A DNA stretch of 39,834 nt. Origin: Janibacter limosus NBRC 16128 (lineage in GTDB: Bacteria > Actinomycetota > Actinomycetes > Actinomycetales > Dermatophilaceae). Location of the stretch: positions 1 to 39,834 of the forward strand of contig NZ_BCSS01000033.1 of NCBI RefSeq assembly GCF_001570985.1. Reading direction: 5' to 3'. A model generated the notes under the pieces. The model worked only from the letters and a program-made list of their open reading frames with translations, was not told where the DNA came from and did not search any database. This document shows positions 25,155 to 31,805 of the stretch, piece after piece (the first letter of the stretch is position 1; the number at the start of each line of letters is the position of its first letter). The position numbers and the translations under genes were made by a program.

Positions 25155-25189
25155 GTTCGAGGTGCCCGGCCGGGCACCGTCGAACTCTA
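25155..25189 (-). promoter_or_regulatory. thrS promoter and leader palindrome
   Basis: The -10 TAGAGT occupies 25184-25189 (minus strand). Transcription should start close to a perfect 18-base palindrome at 25161-25178 (GGTGCCCGG/CCGGGCACC). Outside it, GTTCGA (25155-25160) and TCGAAC (25180-25185) extend the symmetry with one extra G. The whole element fills the thrS leader before the ribosome site. Confidence 0.6.
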
Positions 25190-25305
25190 TCCCCGCGAAG
25201 GGGGCCCGCCCCAACGCCTTACCCCGCTGGCTGAGGAGGTTGCGCAGCAACCGTCTCGAAGCCATCGTGAGTATCGCGCCTCAGGACGCGACGTCGCCCC
25301 CTTCG

Positions 25306-25311
25306 TACGCT
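25306..25311 (+). promoter_or_regulatory. -10 element TACGCT of the sterol-desaturase-like gene
   Basis: TACGCT, six bases, ATG at 25318; predicts a leaderless mRNA and supports that start over upstream in-frame starts (for example 25147). Confidence 0.5.
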
Positions 25312-25317
25312 CGAGCC

Positions 25318-26424
25318 ATGCTCTCCACGGACCGTCGCCTCCTGCCGTACACCGCCGCCTGGTTCGGCGTCCTCTGCCTGCTCGCCGTGCTGTGCTTCCA
25401 CTACCCCGAACTGTTGACCAGCCAGGAGTTCCGGGCCGTCTACACCTCAGGTTTCGCTCGCGGTCTGCTGCTCTTCGGCCTGGTGGCGACCTTCCTGATC
25501 GGCACCGTGGCGGTCCTGGCCGGTCAACGACGCAAGATCGCGCTCGTCGGCCTGGTCGCCGTCTCCGCGGCGGTCCTCCTCGGCGGGGCCGAGGTCCCCA
25601 TGGACAAGGTCTCGGCAACCCCCTACTCGCTGGGCGTCGACTGGTTCATCCTGTCGCTCTTCTTCTCCGCGGTGGTCTTCATCCCGCTGGAGCACTACCT
25701 GGCCCACCGACCGCACGCCATCTTGCGGGCCGGCTGGCGCACGGACATCTGCTACTTCTTCCTCAGCCACGTGCTCGTGCAGTTCATCCTCATCGTCGTG
25801 ACCACCACGACGACCACCGTGGCCGCGGCCATCGCGATCGACTCGGTCAAGGCCGTGGTCGTCGCGCTCCCCCTGTGGGTCCAGTTCCTCCTCGCGGTCT
25901 TCGCTGCTGACCTCGCGCAGGCCACGCTGCACCGCGCCTACCACCGCGTCAAGACGCTGTGGCGCTTCCACGCTGTGCACCACTCCAGTCGCGACCTGGA
26001 CTGGCTGGCAGGGTCCCGCGTCCACCTGGTGGAGACCGTCCTGACCCGCAGCATCGTGCTGCTCCCCCTGATGGTCCTGGGCTTCTCGACCGCCGCAGTC
26101 AACGCCTACGTGATCCTCGTGGGTCTGCAGGCCGTGGTGGCCCACGCCAACATCGGGGTGCGGTTCGGCTGGCTGGAGTACCTCGTGGTCCTCCCCCGCT
26201 ACCACCACTGGCACCACGCCCGGCATGTCGACTACTGGGACCGCAACTACGCCATCCACCTGCCGATCGTGGACATGCTCATGGGCAGCTTCAAACTCCC
26301 CCGCGACGGCAGCTGGCCGCAGGAGTACGGCGTCCTCAAGCTCGAGACCGTCCCGCAGGGACTGGTCGCCCAGACCCTGATGCCCTTCCGCGGTGACCGC
26401 GAGTACGAGGAGCACGTCGCGTAG
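25318..26424 (+). CDS. Fatty acid hydroxylase/sterol desaturase superfamily membrane protein
   Basis: A 368-residue integral membrane di-iron oxygenase. The eight-histidine pattern is present: HRAYH (205-209), HAVHH (218-222), H276 in HANIG, and HHWHH (296-300). About seven hydrophobic segments surround it, two or three of them in an N-terminal extension (about 10-125) that precedes the core. Members hydroxylate or desaturate lipids, sterols or carotenoids; the substrate is not readable here. The TACGCT -10 selects ATG 25318. The stop is TAG. Downstream lie 300 bases of non-coding DNA and a tRNA on the other strand. Confidence 0.88.
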   Translation: MLSTDRRLLPYTAAWFGVLCLLAVLCFHYPELLTSQEFRAVYTSGFARGLLLFGLVATFLIGTVAVLAGQRRKIALVGLVAVSAAVLLGGAEVPMDKVSATPYSLGVDWFILSLFFSAVVFIPLEHYLAHRPHAILRAGWRTDICYFFLSHVLVQFILIVVTTTTTTVAAAIAIDSVKAVVVALPLWVQFLLAVFAADLAQATLHRAYHRVKTLWRFHAVHHSSRDLDWLAGSRVHLVETVLTRSIVLLPLMVLGFSTAAVNAYVILVGLQAVVAHANIGVRFGWLEYLVVLPRYHHWHHARHVDYWDRNYAIHLPIVDMLMGSFKLPRDGSWPQEYGVLKLETVPQGLVAQTLMPFRGDREYEEHVA

Positions 26425-26480
26425 CTGCGACCGCCGCCTTCGCTCCGCCCTTCCCGCACCTTGAGTGGAGGTATACCCGC

Positions 26481-26573
26481 TGGTGATTCGTCCGCGAGTC
26501 AACGTCCAGCCGAGCTCACCAGGTCACCAGTGGAATGGGACACGATGGTGATTCGTCCGCGCGTTGACCTCCA
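26481..26573 (+). repeat. Imperfect 28-bp direct repeat, two copies, 65-bp period
   Basis: Copies at 26481-26508 and 26546-26573 agree at 24 of 28 positions. The first 16 bases (TGGTGATTCGTCCGCG) are identical. The origin is unknown. Confidence 0.8.
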
Positions 26574-26589
26574 CCCGCGAATGCAAGAA

Positions 26590-26611
26590 GGCCCCCGGTA
26601 AACCGGGGGCC
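26590..26611. terminator. Stem-loop, 9-bp G/C stem with TAAA loop
   Basis: GGCCCCCGG (26590-26598), TAAA, CCGGGGGCC (26603-26611). It probably terminates the sterol-desaturase-like transcript. Confidence 0.65.
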
Positions 26612-26649
26612 CTGCGAGTAGCTACCGAGCGCCAAAAGGCCCTGAACAG

Positions 26650-26692
26650 CACGAAACCTCGGCCAGATCGAAGATCTGACCGAGGTTTCGTG
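26650..26692. terminator. Long stem-loop near the tRNA-Leu 3' end
   Basis: CACGAAACCTCGG (26650-26662) pairs with CCGAGGTTTCGTG (26680-26692). After one mismatch six more pairs close on loop GAA. On the minus strand it lies just after tRNA-Leu, so it is the likely tRNA terminator. Confidence 0.7.
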
Positions 26693-26727
26693 AACCCACG
26701 CTCACAGTTTCGTGAACGTCACGCGAG

Positions 26728-26813
26728 TGTCCGAGGGGGGACTTGAACCCCCATGCCCTAATACGGGCACTAGCACCTCAAGCTAGCGCGTCTGCCAATT
26801 CCGCCACCCGGAC
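26728..26813 (-). tRNA. tRNA-Leu (anticodon GAG)
   Basis: The minus strand folds as a class II tRNA of 86 bases. The acceptor GTCCGGG pairs with CTCGGAC (one G-T), discriminator A follows. The anticodon stem CTAGC/GCTAG holds loop TTGAGGT, giving anticodon GAG. The long variable arm (TGCCCGTATTAGGGCA) and T-loop TTCAAGT identify leucine. CCA is not encoded. A possible -10 TAAAGT lies at 26861-26866 on the same strand. Confidence 0.97.
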
Positions 26814-26898
26814 GAGTGGTGCTTCCGGTGGTCTTGCAACCATCGGGGCAACGACGTGAAACTTTACACGCGGATGTCGTGAGTGAGAAATCCACCGC

Positions 26899-27309
26899 TC
26901 ACGGGGTCTCGCTGGCCTCTTCTGCCGCGCCGACGTAGAGGCAGAAGGGGTGCCCCGACGGGTCGATGAGGACCCGCACCTCCTCCTGTGGCTGGTGCTC
27001 GGAGAGCCGCCCACCGAGGCGCAGTGCGGCGTCGACGGCGACGCCCAGATCGCTGACCTCGATGTCGAGATGCATCTGCATCTGCTGGTCCCCGGGCTGG
27101 GCCGGCCACGCCGGCGCGACGTGCTCCCGCTCGAGCTGGAACCCCAGATAGACGTGGGCGCGCTCCGGCGCGATCGTCGCCCAGTCCTGCTCATCACTGT
27201 GGATGCGCCATCCGAGCACCTCGGCGTAAAAGCGCGCGAGACCCTTCGGATCGGGCGTGCCGATCACGGTGCCGAGGTAGTCGTGGGGTGGTCGTCGTCC
27301 ATGGAGCAT
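26899..27309 (-). CDS. VOC-superfamily (glyoxalase/bleomycin-resistance-like) protein
   Basis: A 136-residue vicinal-oxygen-chelate protein made of two beta-alpha-beta-beta-beta modules: LGTVIGTPDPKGLARFYAEV then LGWRI, and MHLDIEVSDLGVAVDAAL ending IDPSGHPFCLY. The terminal DPSGHPFCL motif is typical of actinobacterial VOC proteins with unknown ligands. ATG 27309 follows AAGGTGG at six bases. The frame extends far upstream to 28101 only as antisense of the kinase gene, and that part is rejected. It diverges from the HipA-like gene with 57 bases between. Confidence 0.88.
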   Translation of the reverse strand: MLHGRRPPHDYLGTVIGTPDPKGLARFYAEVLGWRIHSDEQDWATIAPERAHVYLGFQLEREHVAPAWPAQPGDQQMQMHLDIEVSDLGVAVDAALRLGGRLSEHQPQEEVRVLIDPSGHPFCLYVGAAEEASETP

Positions 27310-27353
27310 GATGTCCACCTTGCGCGAAAGACACGCCGCGCGCCAACCCGGCC

Positions 27354-27359
27354 TACTCT
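27354..27359 (+). promoter_or_regulatory. -10 element TACTCT of the HipA-like/DUF3037 unit
   Basis: TACTCT, seven bases, GTG at 27367. It predicts a leaderless mRNA and sets the start; the alternative start at 26950 would overlap the VOC gene. Confidence 0.6.
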
Positions 27360-27366
27360 TGGCCCC

Positions 27367-28134
27367 GTGCTCGAGACCGTCACCGCGACCCGATTCGCGG
27401 TCCCCCTGCGCGAAGGGGGCTCCCTGCCAGGGCTCGTCGACGCCGACGACCTCGGGATGTATGTCGTGAAGTTCCGCGGCGCCGGGCAGGGCCTGAAGGT
27501 CCTGGTCGCCGAGGTCATCGTCGGCGAGATCGCCCGCACCCTGCAGATCCCCGTCCCGCGCCTGGCCATCGTCGACCTGCCGCGCGACATCGCCCGGTAC
27601 GAGGCCGACGAAGAGGTCCAGGACCTGCTCACCGCGTCGGTCGGCACCAATCTCGGTCTGGACTACCTGCCCGGCTCCTTCGGCTACGACGGCAGCCGCC
27701 CCGCGCTCCCCGAGCAGGCCGCACCGATCGTGTGGCTCGATGCCTTCACCGCCAACATCGACCGCACCTGGGCCAACCCCAACCTGGTCGTCTGGGGCGG
27801 TCAACCGTGGGTGATCGACCACGGTGCAGCGCTGTACTTCCACCACGCATGGGGCAGGCGGGCACCCGACGCGACGCGGTTCGCCGCGCAGCCCTTCGAC
27901 GCGTCCGACCACGTGCTCGGCGACCTCGTGGACGACCTGCACCCCGCGCATGCCGATCTCGCTGCTCGTCTCACCGACGTCGACCTGGAGCGCATCATCG
28001 GATACGTCCCCGACGAGTGGCTCGAGACCTCCGAGCACCTGCCCGACCCGTCCGCGGTACGCACGGCCTATCTGGAGCATCTTGTCGCCCGGCGCGACCA
28101 CCCGGACGCGTGGCTCCCCGGAGGTGCCCGATGA
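27367..28134 (+). CDS. HipA-like kinase-fold protein
   Basis: A 255-residue protein of the HipA-like kinase family that lacks the N-terminal HipA subdomain. Likely ATP-site residues: K35 in MYVVKF, a following helix with E49 (LVAEV), catalytic-loop pattern WLDAFTANIDRTWANPN (123-139; D125, N130, D132, N137) and D151 in IDHG, the DFG-like metal site. HipA proper phosphorylates glutamyl-tRNA synthetase; the target here is unknown and no HipB-like antitoxin is next to it. It ends in an ATGA overlap with a DUF3037 gene, a recurrent partner of this family as I recall. Confidence 0.85.
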   Translation: MLETVTATRFAVPLREGGSLPGLVDADDLGMYVVKFRGAGQGLKVLVAEVIVGEIARTLQIPVPRLAIVDLPRDIARYEADEEVQDLLTASVGTNLGLDYLPGSFGYDGSRPALPEQAAPIVWLDAFTANIDRTWANPNLVVWGGQPWVIDHGAALYFHHAWGRRAPDATRFAAQPFDASDHVLGDLVDDLHPAHADLAARLTDVDLERIIGYVPDEWLETSEHLPDPSAVRTAYLEHLVARRDHPDAWLPGGAR

Positions 28135-28511
28135 CCCTCCTGCCCTACCAGTACGTCGTCCTGCGGTGCGTGCCGCGAGCCGAGCGCGAGGAGTTCCTCA
28201 ACGTCGGGATCGTCCTGCGCAGTCAGGCCGCCGACCACCTCGAGGCGGCGTTCGCCGTCGATCGCGACCGGGTTCGCGCCTTCGCGCCGGACCTCGACCT
28301 GGACGAGCTCGATGCAGCGCTCCGGACGGTCTGCGAGGTGGCCGCCGGGCACGAAGGGAGTGGCCGCCCCCGCCTTGGGGACGACGGCCGCCGATTCGGG
28401 TGGTTGAGCGCACCCCGCTCCACCGTCGTCCGCCCGGGTCCGGTGCACAGCGGCCTCACCGCAGACCCTGCGGCGGAGGTCCAGCGACTCCTCGAGCGGC
28501 TGGTCCGCTGA
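28131..28511 (+). CDS. DUF3037 protein
   Basis: A 126-residue protein whose N-terminus YQYVVLRCVPRAEREEF, followed by LNVGIVL, is the DUF3037 signature. The middle is Gly/Arg-rich, and the C-terminus (DPAAEVQRLLERLV) is helical. No enzymatic motif is visible. Its ATG overlaps the HipA-like stop, so the two proteins are made together and probably act together. The function is unknown. Confidence 0.88.
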   Translation: MTLLPYQYVVLRCVPRAEREEFLNVGIVLRSQAADHLEAAFAVDRDRVRAFAPDLDLDELDAALRTVCEVAAGHEGSGRPRLGDDGRRFGWLSAPRSTVVRPGPVHSGLTADPAAEVQRLLERLVR

Positions 28512-28563
28512 TCCGGCGATCCGCCTGCACCGCGTGAGCGCTTGACGACGCCTCCTCACGTCC

Positions 28564-28569
28564 TAGGGT
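28564..28569 (+). promoter_or_regulatory. -10 element TAGGGT of the PEBP gene
   Basis: TAGGGT, seven bases, ATG at 28577; predicts a leaderless mRNA separate from the HipA-like/DUF3037 unit. Confidence 0.6.
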
Positions 28570-28576
28570 CGGGGCT

Positions 28577-29122
28577 ATGGACCTCACGCGACCGACTGCA
28601 CCGGCCCCCTACGACCTGCTCCCCGAGACCGCGTCCTTCGAGGTGACGAGCGAGAGCTTCGCCGAGGGCGAGACCCTCTCTGACGCACAGGTCTTCGACG
28701 ACTGGGGCTTCACCGGCGACAACCGCAGCCCTCAGCTGACGTGGCGCGGAGCCCCGGAGGGCACCAAGAGCTTCGCGATCTCCTGCTTCGACCCCGATGC
28801 CCCCACTCCGGCCGGTTTCTGGCACTGGACCGTCGTGGGCATCCCGGCAGGGACGACCTCCCTGCCAGAGGGCGCCGGCGCCGAGGGCGGGGCCCACCTC
28901 CCGCAGGGTGCCTTCATGACGGTCACGGACTACGGCAGCAAGGCCTTCGGTGGGGCCGCCCCTCCGCAGGGCGACATCGCCCACCGCTATGTCTTCGCCG
29001 TGCACGCCCTCGACACGGCCGACCTCGGCATCGCCGACTCCGTGTCCTGCACCGTGGCGGCCTTCAACTACCTCCAGCACACCATCGGTCGCGCCGTCAT
29101 CACCGGCACCTACCGGGCCTGA
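28577..29122 (+). CDS. YbhB/YbcL-type PEBP (Raf kinase inhibitor-like) protein
   Basis: A 181-residue phosphatidylethanolamine-binding-protein-fold protein. Family segments are NRSPQLTW, CFDPDAPTPAGFWHWTVVGIP (the anion-binding pocket; split here as CFDPDAPTPAG and FWHWTVVGIP) and AHRYVFAVHALD. It has no signal peptide, so it is probably cytoplasmic. The ligand and role are unknown in bacteria generally. It has its own promoter and ends 25 bases from the convergent DivIVA-repeat gene. Confidence 0.93.
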   Translation: MDLTRPTAPAPYDLLPETASFEVTSESFAEGETLSDAQVFDDWGFTGDNRSPQLTWRGAPEGTKSFAISCFDPDAPTPAGFWHWTVVGIPAGTTSLPEGAGAEGGAHLPQGAFMTVTDYGSKAFGGAAPPQGDIAHRYVFAVHALDTADLGIADSVSCTVAAFNYLQHTIGRAVITGTYRA

Positions 29123-29147
29123 CGGGCGTCGTCCGGGCGCTGGACGG

Positions 29148-29381
29148 TCAGCGCGCCAGACCCGCCTCGAGCTCGTCGAGGAAGGCGTCGACCTCGTCCA
29201 TGTCGTAGCCGTTCGCCATGCGGACCGGACGGAAGACGGCGGTGGCGATGGGCGGCACGGGCTGCCCGGTCGAGATGGCGGTGAAGACCGTGTCGAGGAA
29301 GGCATCGACGTCACCGACGGCATAGCCCTCGCGGAACCGGGTCGTGGTGAACGTGGGGCGAGAGGCGCCTGTGGTGCTCAT
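29148..29381 (-). CDS. DivIVA-repeat mini-protein
   Basis: A 77-residue protein composed of two DivIVA N-terminal-type repeats: FTTTRFREGYAVGDVDAFLD (17-36) and FRPVRMANGYDMDEVDAFLD (52-71). In DivIVA/Wag31 this F..R.R.GY...EVD.FLD unit binds membrane and precedes a long coiled coil; here there are two units and no coiled coil. ATG 29381 (MSTTGASRPTFT) is chosen; the frame to 29477 overlaps trmH. A CAGAAT hexamer lies six bases upstream, a weak leaderless promoter candidate. A role in septum or pole biology is inference. Confidence 0.82.
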   Translation of the reverse strand: MSTTGASRPTFTTTRFREGYAVGDVDAFLDTVFTAISTGQPVPPIATAVFRPVRMANGYDMDEVDAFLDELEAGLAR

Positions 29382-29427
29382 CCGACGATTCTGCTCCTCC
29401 AGGGTCGGCTGCGACCAGCCGACCCGC

Positions 29428-30237
29428 TCAGCGAAGCCGGAGCTCCCAGGCGGCCACCGCGCCCGCGGCGGCGACATTGAGCGAGTCGACTCCTCCGGCC
29501 ATGGGGATGGTCACCGTGAGGTCGACCTGGCCGAGGGTGCGTCGGGCCAGCCCGTCGCCCTCGGTCCCGAGCACCAGTGCCAGCCGCTCCGGGGCGTCGG
29601 CGGCGAGCTCGTCGAGTGCGACCGCGTCCTCGGCCAATGCCAGCGCGGCGACGGTGAACCCGACCGACTTCAGGTCGGCGATGCCGCTCGGCCAGGGCTC
29701 GATGCGGGTCCACGGCACCTGGAAGACCGTGCCCATCGAGACCCGGATCGCCCTGCGGTAGAGCGGGTCCGCACATCGGGGCGTCACGAGCACGGCATCC
29801 GTCCCGAGCGCCGCTGCTGACCTGAAGATCGCACCGACATTGGTGTGGTCGACCACGTCCTCGATGATCAGGACACGCTTCGCTCCCTCGAGGACCTCGG
29901 CCAGCGGCCGCATGGGTGGTCGGTGCATCGAGGCCAGGGCACCCCGGTGGAGGTTGAACCCCGTGATTCCCTCGATGATCTCTGCGGTGCCGGTGTACAC
30001 CGGCACGCCGTCGGTCTCGGCCTGCTCGACCACGTCGGCCAGGTCCGTCAGCCACCGCTCGCCCATGAGCATGGCTCGCGGTCGATGACCTGCGGCCAGT
30101 GCACGTCGGATGACCTTTTCGCTCTCCGCGAGATAGAGCCCGCCCTCGGGCTCGAGGACGCGGCGCATCTTGACATCGGTCAGTCCGACGAAGTCCCGCA
30201 GGCGCTCGTCAGTGGGGTCGGTGATGAGGATCGGCAC
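29428..30237 (-). CDS. SpoU/TrmH-family RNA 2'-O-methyltransferase
   Basis: A 269-residue SPOUT methyltransferase that probably methylates a ribose in tRNA or rRNA with S-adenosylmethionine. The motifs are DHTNVGAIFRSAAALG (motif 1), LVLGTEGDGL (motif 2) and TIPMAGGVDSLNVAAAGAV (motif 3, the knot). The N-terminal 110 residues form the substrate-binding domain (FVGLTDVKMRRVLEPEGGLY). The target nucleotide is unknown. GTG 30237 lies seven bases after TAGCCT, whose TAG is the stop of the upstream permease gene. Confidence 0.92.
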   Translation of the reverse strand: MPILITDPTDERLRDFVGLTDVKMRRVLEPEGGLYLAESEKVIRRALAAGHRPRAMLMGERWLTDLADVVEQAETDGVPVYTGTAEIIEGITGFNLHRGALASMHRPPMRPLAEVLEGAKRVLIIEDVVDHTNVGAIFRSAAALGTDAVLVTPRCADPLYRRAIRVSMGTVFQVPWTRIEPWPSGIADLKSVGFTVAALALAEDAVALDELAADAPERLALVLGTEGDGLARRTLGQVDLTVTIPMAGGVDSLNVAAAGAVAAWELRLR

Positions 30238-30244
30238 AGGTGTG

Positions 30245-30250
30245 AGGCTA
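30245..30250 (-). promoter_or_regulatory. -10 element TAGCCT of the TrmH gene, overlapping a stop codon
   Basis: On the minus strand the permease stop TAG (30248-30250) is the first half of TAGCCT; seven bases later is GTG 30237. Confidence 0.55.
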
Positions 30251-30973
30251 GATCAGCGTTCGCGCGATGACGCTCACGCTCGCCACGGCACAAAAGACGA
30301 GGACGCCTCGACGCACCGCGACGGCTGGCAACCGCCGGCGGACCGGACCGGCCACGAGGTGACCGATCACGACGTAGGGGGTCCACATGAGCCCCGCGCG
30401 GATCTGCTCCCAGGTCGCGGCCCCCGCCAGGGCGAGGCCGGCGATCGCCATCATGGCCCCGGCGATGAAGAAGACGGCCAGGGTGGCTCTCAGGCGGTCG
30501 GGTGGCTCGTGCCGCAGCACGAGCGCGAAGAAGGGCCCGCCGATGGATGCCGCGGTGCCGGAGACCCCGCTGATGGCGCCGGCCCCCATCGCGCTGCCGC
30601 GCGTCAGTCGGATGTCGACGGCCACGACCGAGGCGATGACGGTGACGAGGATCAGGATCCCGACCGCGAGGGCGATCGCGTCGGCCGACGTCGACGCGAC
30701 GAGCCAGACGCCGAGCGGTGTCGCGACCAGCCGCGCGCCGACGGCCCAGCCGAGAGGGCGCCACGAGATCTCACGGGGGCCGGAGGCCACCTGCACGATG
30801 GGCAGGATGAAGGCGCACACCAGCATCGACGTCGGCATCAGGTCCGGTCGCAGCACGACGACGAAGGGAGCAGAGACCACCGCGATCCCGAAGCCGATCG
30901 AGGACTGGACAAAGGCGCCGACCGCGACGACGAGCCCCAGCCCGAGGAGCACCGGATCGATCCAGTCGATCAC
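30248..30973 (-). CDS. TauE/SafE-family permease (second of a pair)
   Basis: A 241-residue integral membrane protein with about eight helices. SSIGFGIAVVSAPFVVVLRPDL (seen as SSIGFGIAVVS then APFVVVL) and GVSGTAASIGGPFFALVL are the paired TauE/SafE signatures. The family exports or imports sulfonates, sulfite or other organic anions; the substrate is unknown. GTG 30973 overlaps the stop of the first permease in GTGA, so the two are translated together. The frame continues far upstream only as a shadow of that gene. Confidence 0.88.
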   Translation of the reverse strand: MIDWIDPVLLGLGLVVAVGAFVQSSIGFGIAVVSAPFVVVLRPDLMPTSMLVCAFILPIVQVASGPREISWRPLGWAVGARLVATPLGVWLVASTSADAIALAVGILILVTVIASVVAVDIRLTRGSAMGAGAISGVSGTAASIGGPFFALVLRHEPPDRLRATLAVFFIAGAMMAIAGLALAGAATWEQIRAGLMWTPYVVIGHLVAGPVRRRLPAVAVRRGVLVFCAVASVSVIARTLI

Positions 30974-31743
30974 GGGAAGAACACGAACTTCACGATGCCG
31001 ACCAGACCCACGACGACGATGACGGCTCGCAGGGCATTGGGCGGCATACGACGCCCGTACCGGGCTCCGAGGATCCCCCCGAGCACGGCCCCGGTGCCGA
31101 CGAGGCCGGCGATGCGCCAGTCGATCAGCTCCGGCGCGGTGATGATGAAGACGAGGGAACCCACCGCGTTGACCACGAGCCCCAGGACATTCTTGAGCCC
31201 GTTGAGGGCCTGGAGCGGCTCCGTGGACAGGGCCGAGAGCAGCCCGATGAGGATGATCCCCTGGGCAGCGCCGAAGTAGCCGCCGTAGACCCCGGCGACG
31301 AGGACCCCTGCCATGAGCGCGACCAGGTGACCGGTGGGCATCGGCCCGCCGTCCTCGTGGTGCCTCTTGGACCAGGCCTGCAGGCGGGGGCCGAAGATCA
31401 CCAAGAGGATCCCGATGCCGATGAGCGCCGGGACGATCGCCTCGAAGGCCTCCGGCGGCAGCCAGAGCAGGAGCAGGGCTCCCGTGATCGCGCCGATGAT
31501 CGACATCGGGGCCAGCTGTACGAGCCGACGACCCATCCCCTTCATCTCGGGGAGGTATCCCAGGCTCCCGCTCACCCCTCCGGGGACCAGACCGATGGAG
31601 TTGGAGACATTGGCCGTGACAGCGGGGACGCCCAGCGCGAGGAGGACGGGGAAGGTCACGAGCGTGCCTGACCCGACGAGGGTGTTGATCCCCCCGGCCC
31701 ACACACCTGCGAGGACGACTGCACCCATCTCGAGCCACGACAC
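30970..31743 (-). CDS. TauE/SafE-family permease (first of a pair)
   Basis: A 257-residue membrane protein with about eight helices. GGINTLVGSGTLVTFPVLLALG and GVYGGYFGAAQGIILIGLL are the family signatures (the first is shown in part: GGINTLVGSG). A His/charged cytoplasmic loop (SKRHHEDGG) separates the halves. GTG 31743 lies seven bases after a TAGGGT -10, so it is preferred to GTG 31752, which would sit three codons upstream beside the -10. It is paired with a second TauE-like gene. Confidence 0.88.
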   Translation of the reverse strand: MSWLEMGAVVLAGVWAGGINTLVGSGTLVTFPVLLALGVPAVTANVSNSIGLVPGGVSGSLGYLPEMKGMGRRLVQLAPMSIIGAITGALLLLWLPPEAFEAIVPALIGIGILLVIFGPRLQAWSKRHHEDGGPMPTGHLVALMAGVLVAGVYGGYFGAAQGIILIGLLSALSTEPLQALNGLKNVLGLVVNAVGSLVFIITAPELIDWRIAGLVGTGAVLGGILGARYGRRMPPNALRAVIVVVGLVGIVKFVFFP

Positions 31744-31750
31744 CCGGCCC

Positions 31751-31756
31751 ACCCTA
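31751..31756 (-). promoter_or_regulatory. -10 element TAGGGT of the TauE pair
   Basis: Minus strand TAGGGT, seven bases, GTG at 31743. Confidence 0.55.
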
Positions 31757-31805
31757 GACGGGTTGGACCGGGTGCCTGTTCAGCAGGAGTGCGGAGCGGA
31801 ACGGC

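Larger units (their letters stand above)
26425..26727. other. Non-coding region with direct repeats and two hairpins
   Basis: I find no gene here; the only frame of size (26564-26746) runs through both hairpins and into the tRNA. The region holds a 28-bp imperfect direct repeat and two strong stem-loops, annotated separately. The 11-mer GTTTCGTGAAC also occurs twice (26685-26695 and 26707-26717). Confidence 0.7.

Noticed and set aside
25136-25189. T-box or amino-acid attenuator for thrS
   Set aside because: The leader is only about 40 bases, without specifier stem, T-box sequence or a Thr-rich leader peptide.
26564-26746. 60-residue plus-strand frame before tRNA-Leu
   Set aside because: It runs through two stem-loops and into the tRNA; no ribosome site.
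27310-28101. Upstream extension of the VOC gene
   Set aside because: This part is antisense of the HipA-like kinase; the VOC protein starts at 27309 with a ribosome site.
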